This document shows positions 8,761 through 17,294 of a stretch of DNA of 64,000 nucleotides, piece by piece. The position numbers and the translations under genes are program-made. The DNA is from Rhodocyclaceae bacterium (GTDB lineage: Bacteria; Pseudomonadota; Gammaproteobacteria; Burkholderiales; Rhodocyclaceae), in contig WBUF01000007.1 of NCBI GenBank assembly GCA_008933825.1, positions 1 to 64,000 on the forward strand, written 5' to 3'. The notes under the pieces are model-generated. The model made no database searches. It was not told the DNA's origin and saw nothing but the letters and a program-made list of their open reading frames with translations. Position 1 is the stretch's first letter; every line of letters starts with the position of its first letter.

Positions 8761-10338
8761 ATGAGCAAGCGCGAGCGCGTCTCCCCCGTCGACACCGCCT
8801 GGCTGCGCATGGACCGGCCGACCAACCTGATGATGATCGTCGGCGTCATGATCTTCGACGGCCTGATGGACTACGAGCGGCTTCGGCGCACCCTGGAAAC
8901 GCGCCTGCTGCCCTATCGCCGCTTCAGGCAAAGGGTCGAATACGATGCGACGGGCGCCGCCCACTGGGTGGACGATCCCGATTTCGACCTCGACCGCCAT
9001 CTGCACCACGCCGCCCTGCCCGCCGGCGACCACAAGGCCGAACTGCAGAAGATGGCCGCCGACCTGCTGTCGATCCCGCTCGATCCGAACCGGCCGCTGT
9101 GGAGCTACCATCTCGTCGACAACTACGACGGCGGCTCGGCGCTGGTGGTGCGCATCCACCATTGCATCGCCGACGGCATCGCGCTCATCGGCGTCATGCT
9201 CTCGCTCACCGACGCCAGCGCCGACGCCCCGGAGCGGCCGGCGCCGCCACCGGAGATGGCGCGCGAGGACGGTCCGGACGGCTTCTTCTGGAACCGCGTC
9301 TTCGAGCCGGTGACGCAGGGCATGATCACGGCCATCAACTTCGGCACCCAGGCCTGGCTGAAATACTTCGAATTGCTCATGAACCCAGGCCAGGCCGTCG
9401 ATTACGGCCGCCAGGGGGTCGGCATGGCAGCGGAACTGGGCAACCTGCTCATCATGCCGGCCGACTCGGCGACCCGCTTCAAGGGCAGGCCGGGCGGTAC
9501 CAAGGCTGTAGCCTGGACGGACCCCATGCCGCTGGCGGAAATCAAGGCCGTCGGCCACGCCATCGGCTGCTCGGTGAACGACCTGCTGCTCTCCGCCGTG
9601 GCCGGCGCGCTGCGCGCCTATCTCGTCGAGCAAGGCGATCCTGTCGACGGCGTCGAGGTGCGCGCCCTGGTGCCGGTCAACCTGCGCTCCAAGGCCGACG
9701 AGGGCAAGCTCGGCAACCGCTTCGGCCTGGTCACCCTGCTGCTGCCGGTCTTCATGGAAAACCCCTTCGAGCGCGTCTTCGAGGTGCGCCGCCGCATGGC
9801 GGAACTGAAAGGCTCCTACCAGCCGGCCGTCGCACTCGGCGTGCTCGCCGCCACCGGCCTGGCGCCGAAATTCATCCAGGACATCGCGCTCGACATCCTC
9901 GCCAACAAGGCCTCGGCGGTGATGACCAACGTGCCGGGACCGCAACAGCCGCTCTACCTGGCGGGCGCGCGCCTGGCACAGCAGATGTTCTGGGTGCCGC
10001 AGTCGGGCGACATCGGCATGGGCGTCTCCATTCTCAGCTACAACGGCTGCGTCCAGTTCGGTCTGGTCACCGACCGGCATTTCGTCGCCGACCCGGACAG
10101 GATCGTCGCGCGCTTCCGGCCGGAATTCGAAAAGCTGGTGTACGCCCTGCTGCTGGGGCCCTGGGAGGTGCTCGACGCGCCGGAGGATATCCGCCGGCAA
10201 CTGGAAGCCGAACTGGGGAAAATGACCGCACGGCCCGATCCGGACAAGCCGCGCCGGCCGCGAAGGAAAACGGTGCCGCTGCAAGCGGCCGCGCAGGAAG
10301 CGGCGGCAGCCGTAGTGCCGCCGTCCTCCACGGACTGA
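8761..10338 (+). CDS. Wax ester synthase / acyl-CoA:diacylglycerol acyltransferase (WS/DGAT)
   Basis: 525 residues. The catalytic HHxxxDG motif is present as HHCIADG (133-139). Other family blocks are PLDPNRPLWSYHLVDN, the ALVPVNLRSKAD...LGNRFGLV region, and NVPGPQQPLYLAGARL near the C-terminus. The enzyme condenses acyl-CoA with a fatty alcohol or diacylglycerol to form wax ester or triacylglycerol at the inner membrane, where lipid droplets form. The tail is Ala/Arg/Lys-rich. A TATTAT/TATAAG stretch about 35 bp upstream could be the promoter -10. Within the same region lie a fatty acyl reductase (13852), ACBP, phasin and patatin, so the complete acyl-CoA to wax ester path is encoded here. 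The stop falls inside a repeat element. Confidence 0.94.
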   Translation: MSKRERVSPVDTAWLRMDRPTNLMMIVGVMIFDGLMDYERLRRTLETRLLPYRRFRQRVEYDATGAAHWVDDPDFDLDRHLHHAALPAGDHKAELQKMAADLLSIPLDPNRPLWSYHLVDNYDGGSALVVRIHHCIADGIALIGVMLSLTDASADAPERPAPPPEMAREDGPDGFFWNRVFEPVTQGMITAINFGTQAWLKYFELLMNPGQAVDYGRQGVGMAAELGNLLIMPADSATRFKGRPGGTKAVAWTDPMPLAEIKAVGHAIGCSVNDLLLSAVAGALRAYLVEQGDPVDGVEVRALVPVNLRSKADEGKLGNRFGLVTLLLPVFMENPFERVFEVRRRMAELKGSYQPAVALGVLAATGLAPKFIQDIALDILANKASAVMTNVPGPQQPLYLAGARLAQQMFWVPQSGDIGMGVSILSYNGCVQFGLVTDRHFVADPDRIVARFRPEFEKLVYALLLGPWEVLDAPEDIRRQLEAELGKMTARPDPDKPRRPRRKTVPLQAAAQEAAAAVVPPSSTD

Positions 10339-10342
10339 CTTT
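10318..10342 (-). repeat. AAAGTCAGTC dispersed element, copy 2
   Basis: CCGCCGTCC...GGACTGACTTT spans the last codons and stop (TGA) of the WS/DGAT gene. Exact core. It runs directly into the 107-bp repeat that starts at 10349. Confidence 0.75.
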
Positions 10343-10348
10343 TCCGGC

Positions 10349-10455
10349 CCTCCGCCGGGCCGCCCCAAGGAAAACCGATGCCGGCAACATGGAAGCCGCG
10401 CGGCGGCTGAACCGGCATCACCCCTTTCCGCGGGAAAGGGGCTGGCGGACCGGTC
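10349..10455. repeat. 107-bp two-copy intergenic repeat, copy A
   Basis: Shares long blocks with 18908-19014: GGGCCGCCCCAAGG, CATGGAAGCCGCGC, CGGCTGAACC and GGGAAAGGGGCTGG, in the same order and spacing. It includes a strong hairpin, CCCCTTTCC-GCG-GGAAAGGGG (9-bp perfect stem), which may terminate the convergent WS/DGAT and TPR transcripts. Fills the whole gap between these genes. Confidence 0.8.
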
Positions 10456-10457
10456 CG

Positions 10458-11240
10458 CTACTCCTCGAGTTCCGACTTCGCCAGTTCGACGTCGAGCCGC
10501 TCCATGGCGTCCGCCGGCTTGCAGGCCGCGGCTTCGTGATAAAGCTTCTCCGCCTGCTTCATCTTCGCCTCGCCGAACAGCATCACCAGACCGTTGGCGT
10601 ACTCGATGCGGGCGATGGCGGAGTCGGGATTCAGCTTGAGCGCCTTCTCGTAGTGCTCGACGGCCGCCTCCTTCTTCGCGCCATAAGTCAGCCCGCCGAC
10701 CATGGCGCCGACCTTGTTGATCACCTCGGCATGGAAGGCGCCCAGTGCGATGTGCGCGTCGGCGTGGTCGGGGTTGAGCTTCAGCGCCGCGGTGAGCGCG
10801 TCGCGCACCCTGGTGCCGAGGCCCTGCGCCAGCGCCTTGGCCACCGAGATGCCCTGGCTGTAGCGGCCCAGCGCCAGGGCATGGAAATAGAAGGCGTTGG
10901 GATATTTCGGCATTTTCGCCATCTGCACCTCGCCGCGCGCGGCGGCCTCCTCGAACAGCGCCAGCTTCCGCTTCTCGTTGTCCTCGAGATAGGTGGCGTA
11001 GATGGTCGCCGCCTTGTTGGCGACGGCATAGCCGGGCATGCCGAGCGAGAGGCCCAGTTCGCAGGCCTGCTGGAAATCGCCCTGGTGGTAGAGCCGCCAG
11101 GCTTCCTGCACCTGCTCGTCCTCCGGGAACGGCTCGCGGTCGCCGCGATGCAACCGTTCCCAGTTCTTCTTCAGCGCCGCACCGGCATAAACATAGGCCT
11201 TGTCCGCATGGGGAAATTGCTTCCAGTTCGCCTTGGCCAT
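10458..11240 (-). CDS. TPR-repeat protein of unknown function
   Basis: 260 residues, no signal peptide. Tetratricopeptide-like helices are clear in the second half: DALTAALKLNPDHADAHIAL, AVEHYEKALKLNPDSAIARI and AEKLYHEAAACKP. The N-terminal half (DKAYVYAGAALKKNWERLH) is helical and less typical. TPR domains are protein-protein scaffolds. The start ATG at 11240 has a strong GGAG site; the longer upstream frame overlaps the TetR gene. It is the last gene of a phasin-patatin-TetR-TPR run with short gaps (27, 45 and 11 bp), so it may be a lipid-inclusion-associated protein; that is inference from position. Confidence 0.8.
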   Translation of the reverse strand: MAKANWKQFPHADKAYVYAGAALKKNWERLHRGDREPFPEDEQVQEAWRLYHQGDFQQACELGLSLGMPGYAVANKAATIYATYLEDNEKRKLALFEEAAARGEVQMAKMPKYPNAFYFHALALGRYSQGISVAKALAQGLGTRVRDALTAALKLNPDHADAHIALGAFHAEVINKVGAMVGGLTYGAKKEAAVEHYEKALKLNPDSAIARIEYANGLVMLFGEAKMKQAEKLYHEAAACKPADAMERLDVELAKSELEE

Positions 11241-11251
11241 GATGGCTCCTC

Positions 11252-11899
11252 TCAGTGATTCACGTATTCTCTCGACAGACGCTGCAACAGCAGCCGGGAG
11301 CTGCCCTGCAAAAACGGCGCCAGCATCGACATCACCTGGTACACGCCGCGACCCAGCCCGCTGCCATCCTCTCGCCGACGCGGGTCGCGGGCGTACTCGA
11401 ACGGCAGCCAGTAGGTGGCGATGCAGGCCATGTTGGTCGCCAGCGCCTGGATCTCGCCGGGTGCGGCCGCCATTTCGCCAGATGCCACCAGCCCGTCGCA
11501 CAGCCTGGCGGCCGTCTGCACCTTGTGCGCCAGAATTTGCTTGAAGTGCGTCTCCAGCAGCCGGTTGCGGGAGAGCAGGTCATCGAGGTCCCGGTAGAGG
11601 AAGCGGTATTTCCAGACCCCCTCGAAGAGCAGGTGCAGGAACAGCCACATGTCCTCGACGTTGGGCGCGCGCCGCGCCGGCGCCGCCAGGGTCTCCTCGA
11701 TCTCGCGCTCGAATTCCGCGAACAGCGCGTTGATGATCTCGTCCTTGCTGTGGAAGTGGTAGTAGAGGTTTCCCGGGCTGATGTTCAGGTCGTCGGCAAT
11801 CACCGTGGTGGTGACGTTCGGCTCGCCGAACTCGTTGAACAGCCGCAGGCTTGCTTCGAGGATGCGCTCGCGCGTGCGCCGTTTCGGTTTCTTTTCCAT
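11252..11899 (-). CDS. TetR/AcrR family transcriptional regulator
   Basis: 215 residues. The N-terminal helix-turn-helix is typical (TRERILEASLRLFNEFG, then TTVIADDLNISPGNLYYHFHSKDEII). The C-terminal effector domain (MWLFLHLLFEGVWKYRFLYRDLDDLLSRN) resembles the bacterial TetR_C subfamily that controls lipid and PHA genes. It probably represses its own operon by binding upstream and releasing in the presence of an acyl ligand. It lies between the patatin gene (45 bp upstream) and the TPR gene (11 bp downstream). No clear palindromic operator was found in the 45-bp gap; the phasin/reductase divergent region (13694-13851) is another possible target. Confidence 0.92.
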   Translation of the reverse strand: MEKKPKRRTRERILEASLRLFNEFGEPNVTTTVIADDLNISPGNLYYHFHSKDEIINALFAEFEREIEETLAAPARRAPNVEDMWLFLHLLFEGVWKYRFLYRDLDDLLSRNRLLETHFKQILAHKVQTAARLCDGLVASGEMAAAPGEIQALATNMACIATYWLPFEYARDPRRREDGSGLGRGVYQVMSMLAPFLQGSSRLLLQRLSREYVNH

Positions 11900-11944
11900 A
11901 GCTTCCGAAGAATAGCATCCCGCCGGAACGCGCAGAACCGCCTC

Positions 11945-13255
11945 TCAGGCCGTGGTGTCCGTCGCTTTCCCGTGCCGCGCCGTCCAGCGCTCGAGTTCGT
12001 CGAGCGCATCGCCCAGCCGGTGGCCCGTCGCCAGGAGGGTATCCCCCTTCTCGGCATGCCCGTCGACGTCGTGGTGCGCCAGGGAACGCTTTTCCTTCAA
12101 CACCTCGATCCGGATGCGGATGCCGTGCCTGGCCAGGATCGGCCCCAGCTCGTGGCGGCGCCGGTAGAGCTCGGTGCGCGTCTTCTGGTAGGCGTGCTCG
12201 CACAGCCGGCGGCGGCTGGCGTAGCTGAACATGTTGGTGAAGAACATCTCGGCGTCGTCGCTGTTCGGTTCGAACAGCACCACGTCGGCGTTCCTGTAGT
12301 CGGTCTTGTACTTCGACAGGCCGACCTGCATGCGCGAATGGATGATGGAGCGGAAGGTCTGCGCCAGCACCACCGGCAGGCCGCCATCGACCAGCTTGTG
12401 GCGGCCGGCGCCGCGCTTCACCGCCAGCTCGGAGTCGAACGGCACGAGCGGATTGACGCACAGCACGAGGCTGGCCCCTTCCTTCAACGCCACCGAGGCG
12501 TGCAGGGTCTTCTTCAGCGCCCCATCGACGTAATGGCGGCCGTCGATCTCCACCGGCGGGAACATGCCCGGCAGTGCGGCGCTGGCCTGCACGGCGGTGG
12601 AAATCGGCACGTGGTCCCAGCCGGGCGAACCGAACACCACCGACTCCCCCGAGTCGAGGTCGGTGGCGACCAGGAACAGCTTGCGCTTCAGCTTGCGGAA
12701 GTCGTTGCTGCGGCCTTGCGCCGCGTAGGTGCGGTCGAGGAAACGGTCGATGCCGGAGATGTTGAAGATGCCGGTCGGGATGGCCCGCGACAGGCGCTGG
12801 AAGGACTCGAAGAAGCCCTGCCCCCAGGGGTTCGCCAGGTAGTTCCAGATCGAGGCCAGCAGGAGCGGCGGCACCGAGAGCGCGCGCATGGCGTACTCGC
12901 GGAAGGCCGGCTTGAGCAGCAGTTCCGGCGCGAAGGGCTCTTCGGCGGTGTCGCTCTCGATGAACATGTGGCGCATCCGCTCGGGCGTCAGCCCGTTGGC
13001 CAGCCCGGCGGAGATGAACCCCCCGGCACTCACGCCGACATAGACATCCAGATCGTTCAGATCGAGACCTTCCAGCGACTCGGACAGCGCCAGCAGCGCA
13101 CCGAGTTCGTAGATGGCGCCCAACGGCCCGCCGCCGGCAAGGGCGAGTCCGACCCGGGCCTTTCGAGTCCCCTCATTCCCGCTGGGGCGGGAAGCCAAGG
13201 GCTTGCGCGCAGACATGGCCCCCCGCTTGCGCGGGGACGACACCCGTTTCGTCAT
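11945..13255 (-). CDS. Patatin-like phospholipase
   Basis: 436 residues from the first ATG. The patatin fold motifs are complete: oxyanion loop GGGPLGA, nucleophile elbow GVSAG (S76) and the DGA motif (D244). Ser-Asp dyad enzymes of this type hydrolyse phospholipids, triacylglycerol or PHA-associated lipids. The first ~35 residues (SPRKRG, SRPSGNEG) are encoded by a REP hairpin pair (13176-13236), so they are not family sequence; translation may begin at the ATG at 13216 instead. The C-terminal ~180 residues extend beyond the catalytic core. The gene follows the phasin gene by 27 bp and precedes tetR, consistent with turnover of storage granules. The 3' part may include a membrane-binding stretch (LLLASIWNYL). 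Confidence 0.9.
   Translation of the reverse strand: MTKRVSSPRKRGAMSARKPLASRPSGNEGTRKARVGLALAGGGPLGAIYELGALLALSESLEGLDLNDLDVYVGVSAGGFISAGLANGLTPERMRHMFIESDTAEEPFAPELLLKPAFREYAMRALSVPPLLLASIWNYLANPWGQGFFESFQRLSRAIPTGIFNISGIDRFLDRTYAAQGRSNDFRKLKRKLFLVATDLDSGESVVFGSPGWDHVPISTAVQASAALPGMFPPVEIDGRHYVDGALKKTLHASVALKEGASLVLCVNPLVPFDSELAVKRGAGRHKLVDGGLPVVLAQTFRSIIHSRMQVGLSKYKTDYRNADVVLFEPNSDDAEMFFTNMFSYASRRRLCEHAYQKTRTELYRRRHELGPILARHGIRIRIEVLKEKRSLAHHDVDGHAEKGDTLLATGHRLGDALDELERWTARHGKATDTTA
13176..13236. repeat. REP-type hairpin pair inside the patatin 5' end
   Basis: Two GC-rich hairpins, TTCCCGC-TGGG-GCGGGAA (13176-13193) and CCCCGC-TTGC-GCGGGG (13221-13236), about 27 bp apart. The flanks (TCATTCCCGC, GCGGGGACGA) match a REP style common in proteobacterial spacers. 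Here they are read through as codons of the patatin gene. Confidence 0.7.
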
Positions 13256-13282
13256 GCTCCGTCCCTCGGGTCCGAGGGACGC

Positions 13283-13693
13283 TTACTTTGCGGCGCGGCG
13301 GCGCGGCGCGGACTTGCCGCCGTTCAGGCTCTGCACGACCTCGGTGAGTTCGGCAACGCGTCTGGAAAGGGTCTCGATGTCCTTCTTGGTCGGCACGCCG
13401 AGGCTCGACAGAGAGCGGGCGACGCGGTCCTCGAAGACCTGCTCGAGCTTGTCCCAGGTACCGGAGGCCTTGGCGGCCGCCTCGGCGACCTTGGCGCTGG
13501 CCACCTTGCTGGTGCGCGACTGCAGGGTCTCGCCTTCCTTGACGAGGGTGTTGAACGCCTTCATGCCCTCGGCCTGGGCCTTGACGAACGCGCCAAGCCC
13601 GGCCAGCCAGATCTGCTGGGCGGAATCCTTGACGGTCTGGGCGAACTGCTTGTCGCCGGCGCCGCCGGCAAGTGACTTGAGCTTCTTGACCAT
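13283..13693 (-). CDS. Phasin family PHA granule-associated protein
   Basis: 136 residues, small, Ala/Lys-rich and helical with no signal peptide. The N-terminal half (DSAQQIWLAGLGAFVKAQAEGMKAFNTLVKEG) is the PhaF/PhaI-type phasin core; the C-terminal half forms a heptad coiled coil (LSRRVAELTEVVQSLN) and ends in a basic PRRRAAK tail. Phasins coat the surface of polyhydroxyalkanoate granules and limit coalescence. A near-perfect ribosome site (CAGGAGGAAGTCAC) precedes the ATG. It is first gene of the phasin-patatin-TetR-TPR run, divergent from the fatty acyl reductase; the basic tail could bind DNA as in PhaF, though it is much shorter. Confidence 0.92.
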   Translation of the reverse strand: MVKKLKSLAGGAGDKQFAQTVKDSAQQIWLAGLGAFVKAQAEGMKAFNTLVKEGETLQSRTSKVASAKVAEAAAKASGTWDKLEQVFEDRVARSLSSLGVPTKKDIETLSRRVAELTEVVQSLNGGKSAPRRRAAK

Positions 13694-13851
13694 GTGACTT
13701 CCTCCTGTGAAGTACGGGTTGTGCAGCGGTTACGCCGTAAATCTAGCGGGAAAATTTAGGGAAGGCACACTAAAAGCGCAGCCGGCCGCACGGCATCGCC
13801 CGGCGCCCGCGCTGCGTGTATGATTGTTTCTTCCGCAGGATGGAGGTTCGC

Positions 13852-15840
13852 ATGGATTATTTCGTCACCGGCGCGACCGGCTTCATCGGCAAGCGCCTCG
13901 TCAGGAAGCTGCTCTCGCGCCCGGACAGCACCGTTCATTTCCTCACCCGCTCCTCCGAGCTGGAAAAGCTCGAATCGCTCTACGCCTACTGGGGCGTCGA
14001 CCGCAGCCGCACCCTGCCGGTGGTGGGCGACCTCAAGCAGCCGCAGCTCGGCGTCGCCAAGGCCGAACAGAAGCGGCTGAAGGGGAAAATCGATCATTTC
14101 TTCCATCTCGCCGCGCTCTACGACCTGGGCGCCTCCGCCGACGAGGACGAGGCTGTCAACATCGCCGGCACGCGCAATACGCTGGCCTTCGCCGAGGCGA
14201 TCGCGGCGGGCCGCTTCCACCACATGAGTTCCATCGCCGCCGCCGGCATGTTCGAGGGCATCTTTCGCGAGGACATGTTCGACGAGGCGGAAAACCTCGA
14301 CCACCCCTACTATCGCACCAAGCACGAGTCGGAAGGCATCGTGCGCAAGGAGTGCAAGGTGCCCTGGCGCATCTACCGGCCCGGCTCGGTCGTCGGCGAT
14401 TCGCGCACCGGCGAGATGGACAAGATCGACGGCCCCTACTACTTCTTCAAGATCATCCAGAAGATCCGCAAGCTGCTGCCGCCCTGGCTGCCGACCGTCG
14501 GCATCGAGGGCGGCCGCATCAACATCGTGCCGGTGGACTTCGTCGTCGACGCCATGGACCACATCGCCCACCTCGAGGGCGAGGACGGCAAGTGCTTCCA
14601 CCTCACCGACCCGCACCCGCACCGCGTCGGCGACGTCCTGCAGATCTTCGCCCGTGCCGCCCACGCGCCGGACATGGGCCTGCGCATCAACGCGGCCCTG
14701 CTCGGCTTCATTCCCAAGGGGGTCAAGAAGAGCCTGTTCGCCCTGACCCCGGTGCGGCGCATCCGCAACGCCCTCATGAAGGATCTCGGCCTGCCCGACG
14801 ACATCCTCGATTTCGTGAACTATCCGACGCGCTTCGACTGCCGCGAAACCGGGCGCGCGCTGGCCGGCACCGGCATCGCCGTGCCCCCGCTGGAAAGCTA
14901 CGCCTGGCGGCTGTGGGACTACTGGGAGCGCCACCTCGACCCGGACCTCTTCGTCGACCGCACCCTGAAGGGCCAGGTCAAGGGCAAGGTGGTGCTGGTC
15001 ACCGGCGGCTCCTCCGGCATCGGCAAGGCCGTCGCGCACAAGCTGGCCGAGGCCGGCGCCGTCACCATCACCGTCGCCCGCGACAAGGAGAAGCTGGCCG
15101 AGGCGAAGCGCGAATTCGAGGCCGACGGGCTGGAGCTGATCGCCTACTCCGCCGACATTTCAGACCAGGCCGAGTGCGACGACTTCGTGCGCCAGGTCAC
15201 CGAGGAATACGGCGGCGTCGACATCCTCGTCAACAACGCCGGCCGCTCGATCCGCCGCGCCATCGAAAATTCCTTCGACCGCTTCCACGACTTCGAGCGC
15301 TGCATGCAGCTCAACTACTTCGCGGCGGTGCGCCTCACCCTGGGTTTCCTGCCAGGCATGCTGGCCAAGAAGAAGGGCCACATCATCAACATTTCTTCTA
15401 TCGGCGTGCTTACCAACGCCCCGCGCTTTTCCGCCTACGTCGCCTCGAAGTCGGCGCTCGAGGCCTTCTCGCGCTGCGCCGCCTCCGAGTTCACCGACCG
15501 CGGCATCGACTTCACCAGCATCAACATGCCGCTGGTGCGCACGCCGATGATCGCGCCGACCAAGCTCTACCAGAGCGTGCCGACGCTCTCGCCCGAGGAA
15601 GCCGCCGATCTGGTCGTCGACGCCATCATCCACAAGCCGGTGCGCATCGCCACGCGCCTGGGCATCTTCGGCCAGGTGGTGCACGCCGTCTCGCCGAAGG
15701 TGGCGCAGATCATCATGAACACCAGCTTCCGCATGTTCCCCGACTCGACCGCCGCCAGCGGCCAGAAGGAAGGCGCCCCGGCCCAGCCCACCGCCGACCA
15801 GATCGCCTTCAGCCAGCTGATGCGCGGCATCCATTTCTGA
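13852..15840 (+). CDS. Two-domain fatty acyl-CoA/ACP reductase (Maqu_2220-like)
   Basis: 662 residues with two Rossmann domains. The N-terminal extended-SDR domain has TGATGFIG (6-13) and YYRTK (Y153/K157); the C-terminal SDR domain has VTGGSSGIG (from 383), NNAG and YVASK (Y529/K533). Long stretches such as [34 protein letters not shown] and [10 protein letters not shown] agree, from memory, with Marinobacter Maqu_2220 (661 residues), which reduces fatty acyl-CoA or acyl-ACP through the aldehyde to fatty alcohol with NADPH. It would supply alcohol to the WS/DGAT enzyme at 8761. The ATG at 13852 follows GGAGG at good spacing. Divergent from phasin. Confidence 0.92.
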   Translation: MDYFVTGATGFIGKRLVRKLLSRPDSTVHFLTRSSELEKLESLYAYWGVDRSRTLPVVGDLKQPQLGVAKAEQKRLKGKIDHFFHLAALYDLGASADEDEAVNIAGTRNTLAFAEAIAAGRFHHMSSIAAAGMFEGIFREDMFDEAENLDHPYYRTKHESEGIVRKECKVPWRIYRPGSVVGDSRTGEMDKIDGPYYFFKIIQKIRKLLPPWLPTVGIEGGRINIVPVDFVVDAMDHIAHLEGEDGKCFHLTDPHPHRVGDVLQIFARAAHAPDMGLRINAALLGFIPKGVKKSLFALTPVRRIRNALMKDLGLPDDILDFVNYPTRFDCRETGRALAGTGIAVPPLESYAWRLWDYWERHLDPDLFVDRTLKGQVKGKVVLVTGGSSGIGKAVAHKLAEAGAVTITVARDKEKLAEAKREFEADGLELIAYSADISDQAECDDFVRQVTEEYGGVDILVNNAGRSIRRAIENSFDRFHDFERCMQLNYFAAVRLTLGFLPGMLAKKKGHIINISSIGVLTNAPRFSAYVASKSALEAFSRCAASEFTDRGIDFTSINMPLVRTPMIAPTKLYQSVPTLSPEEAADLVVDAIIHKPVRIATRLGIFGQVVHAVSPKVAQIIMNTSFRMFPDSTAASGQKEGAPAQPTADQIAFSQLMRGIHF

Positions 15841-15847
15841 GGCCATC

Positions 15848-16309
15848 ATGAGACCCGAGCCCGGCGACCCCGCCCCCGACTTTTCCTGCCCCGCCACAGA
15901 CGGCAGCACCCTCCGGCTGTCGGATTTCCGCGGCAAGAAACTCGTGCTGTATTTCTATCCGATGGACGACACGCCCGGCTGCACCGCCCAGGCCTGCAGT
16001 CTGCGCGACTTCAACCGCGACATCGCGGCGAAGGGCGCCGCCATCCTCGGCGTCTCCTCGCAGGACGAGGCCTCGCACAAGAAATTCACCTCGAAGCACA
16101 AGCTGAACTTTCCCCTCCTCGCCGACACCGGCCGGAGCGTGGCCAAGGCCTACGGCGTGGCGGGCTCGGGGCTGTTCGGCGTGGCGCGGGCCCTGACGGG
16201 CATGAACGAGCGGGTGACCTTCATCATCGACGAAAAGGGGAAGGTCGCCCACGTCCTCGACGATCCCGACTGCCCCAACCACGGGGAGGAAGTGCTGAAA
16301 TTCCTGTAG
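15848..16309 (+). CDS. Thioredoxin-dependent peroxiredoxin (BCP/PrxQ family), 2-Cys form
   Basis: 153 residues. [17 protein letters not shown] contains both the peroxidatic and the resolving cysteine five residues apart, so this is the classical atypical 2-Cys PrxQ, in contrast to the paralogue at 2184. It follows the acyl reductase by 7 bp and may be co-transcribed; a peroxidase beside lipid genes could protect against lipid hydroperoxides. The insert [17 protein letters not shown] is common in family members. The stop TAG is the first triplet of a REP inverted-repeat pair shared with the convergent lipase gene. Confidence 0.92.
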   Translation: MRPEPGDPAPDFSCPATDGSTLRLSDFRGKKLVLYFYPMDDTPGCTAQACSLRDFNRDIAAKGAAILGVSSQDEASHKKFTSKHKLNFPLLADTGRSVAKAYGVAGSGLFGVARALTGMNERVTFIIDEKGKVAHVLDDPDCPNHGEEVLKFL

Positions 16310-16372
16310 GTCGGGCTTCAGCCCGACGGCAGCGGTTGAACATCGCCCCAAGTCGGCCTGAAGGCCGACCTA
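16307..16372. repeat. REP-type inverted pair between convergent genes
   Basis: TAGGTCGGGCTTCAGCCCGAC (16307-16327, split here as TAGG + TCGGGCTTCAGCCCGA + C) faces its inverse at 16352-16372. Each arm is also a small hairpin. The outer TAG triplets serve as stop codons of both the peroxiredoxin and the lipase genes. It probably works as a bidirectional transcription barrier. Confidence 0.8.
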
Positions 16373-17284
16373 CATCACGCTCAGTTCGTCCAGCAGCCGC
16401 CGCGCAATCTCCGGCGAGAAGGCCATCTCGATGTGGCCGATGCCGGCCAGCGGCACCACCTTCGCCCCATCCAGCAGCGAGCTATCCTGCGGCATGACGT
16501 AGTTGTCCTGGCAGCTGTAGATCGACACGGTCTCCGGCAGCGGCGCCGCAGCCGGCGCGTTGAGGGCGGCCAGCCAGGCGCTGCCGGGCACCATCTGCCG
16601 GCCGTTCTCGCCCAGCCCCAGCACCGCCAGACGGCTGCCGTGGTGCGGCGAGCCGAGCGTCACCAGCTTTGCCACCTTTCCCTTGCCGTGCCGCCGCAGG
16701 TAGGCGCGCGACACGAGGCCGCCCATGCTGTGGCCGACCAGGATCAGCCGTTCCGTGCCGGCCGCCTCGCACACCTCGTCGATGCGACGTGCAAGCTGTT
16801 CGACGTAGCCGTCGATGTCGTTGAAAACCGGATTCAGGCTGATCGTCGCCGCCTGCCAGCCGGCGCGCGCCAGGCGGCTGCGCAGCTCGAACCAGAAGCC
16901 GCGGTTGCACTGGTAACCGTGCACCAGCAGCAGCGGCAGGCGGCCGTCCTCGGTGCGGCCGATGCGGTCGGCCGCCATGAAAAAGCGCTCGAAGGGCATC
17001 ACTACCGTGAACAGCAGGAAGAAGGCGGCCAGCTCGCGCAGGAACATCGCCAGTCCGCGCGCGAAGCCGATGCGCAGCGGCACGGGCGGGGGCGCGGCAT
17101 GGGCACGCGCGAAGGCGAAGGTCACGCCGATAATGAAGGCGCGCCCGGCCACCATCAGGATCAGCGCCAGACCAAGCGCCTGCTGCCAGACCCAGCCGCA
17201 GCGCCCGATCAGGACGAGGCCGAGCAGCAGATAAAAGCCGGCCTCGCCGGCGAGCATCAGTCGATGAAGGGTCTGGGCCGCCAT
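16370..17284 (-). CDS. Membrane-anchored alpha/beta hydrolase (lipase/esterase)
   Basis: 304 residues. Three hydrophobic helices occupy residues about 10-100 (LMLAGEAGFYLLLGLVLI; LALILMVAGRAFIIGV; FLRELAAFFLLFTVVM), followed by a hydrolase domain. It has the oxyanion region LLVHGYQCNRGFW, nucleophile elbow GHSMGG, a strand VTLGSPHHGS typical of bacterial lipases, and a catalytic-His candidate in GIGHIEMAF. It likely hydrolyses long-chain esters at the inner membrane. It is the last gene of an operon with GMC oxidoreductase (10 bp gap), Tat protein and aldehyde dehydrogenase, which suggests ester cleavage yielding an alcohol for the neighbouring oxidase. Its substrate is not shown by sequence. 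Confidence 0.87.
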   Translation of the reverse strand: MAAQTLHRLMLAGEAGFYLLLGLVLIGRCGWVWQQALGLALILMVAGRAFIIGVTFAFARAHAAPPPVPLRIGFARGLAMFLRELAAFFLLFTVVMPFERFFMAADRIGRTEDGRLPLLLVHGYQCNRGFWFELRSRLARAGWQAATISLNPVFNDIDGYVEQLARRIDEVCEAAGTERLILVGHSMGGLVSRAYLRRHGKGKVAKLVTLGSPHHGSRLAVLGLGENGRQMVPGSAWLAALNAPAAAPLPETVSIYSCQDNYVMPQDSSLLDGAKVVPLAGIGHIEMAFSPEIARRLLDELSVM

Positions 17285-17294
17285 GTCTTCCTCC

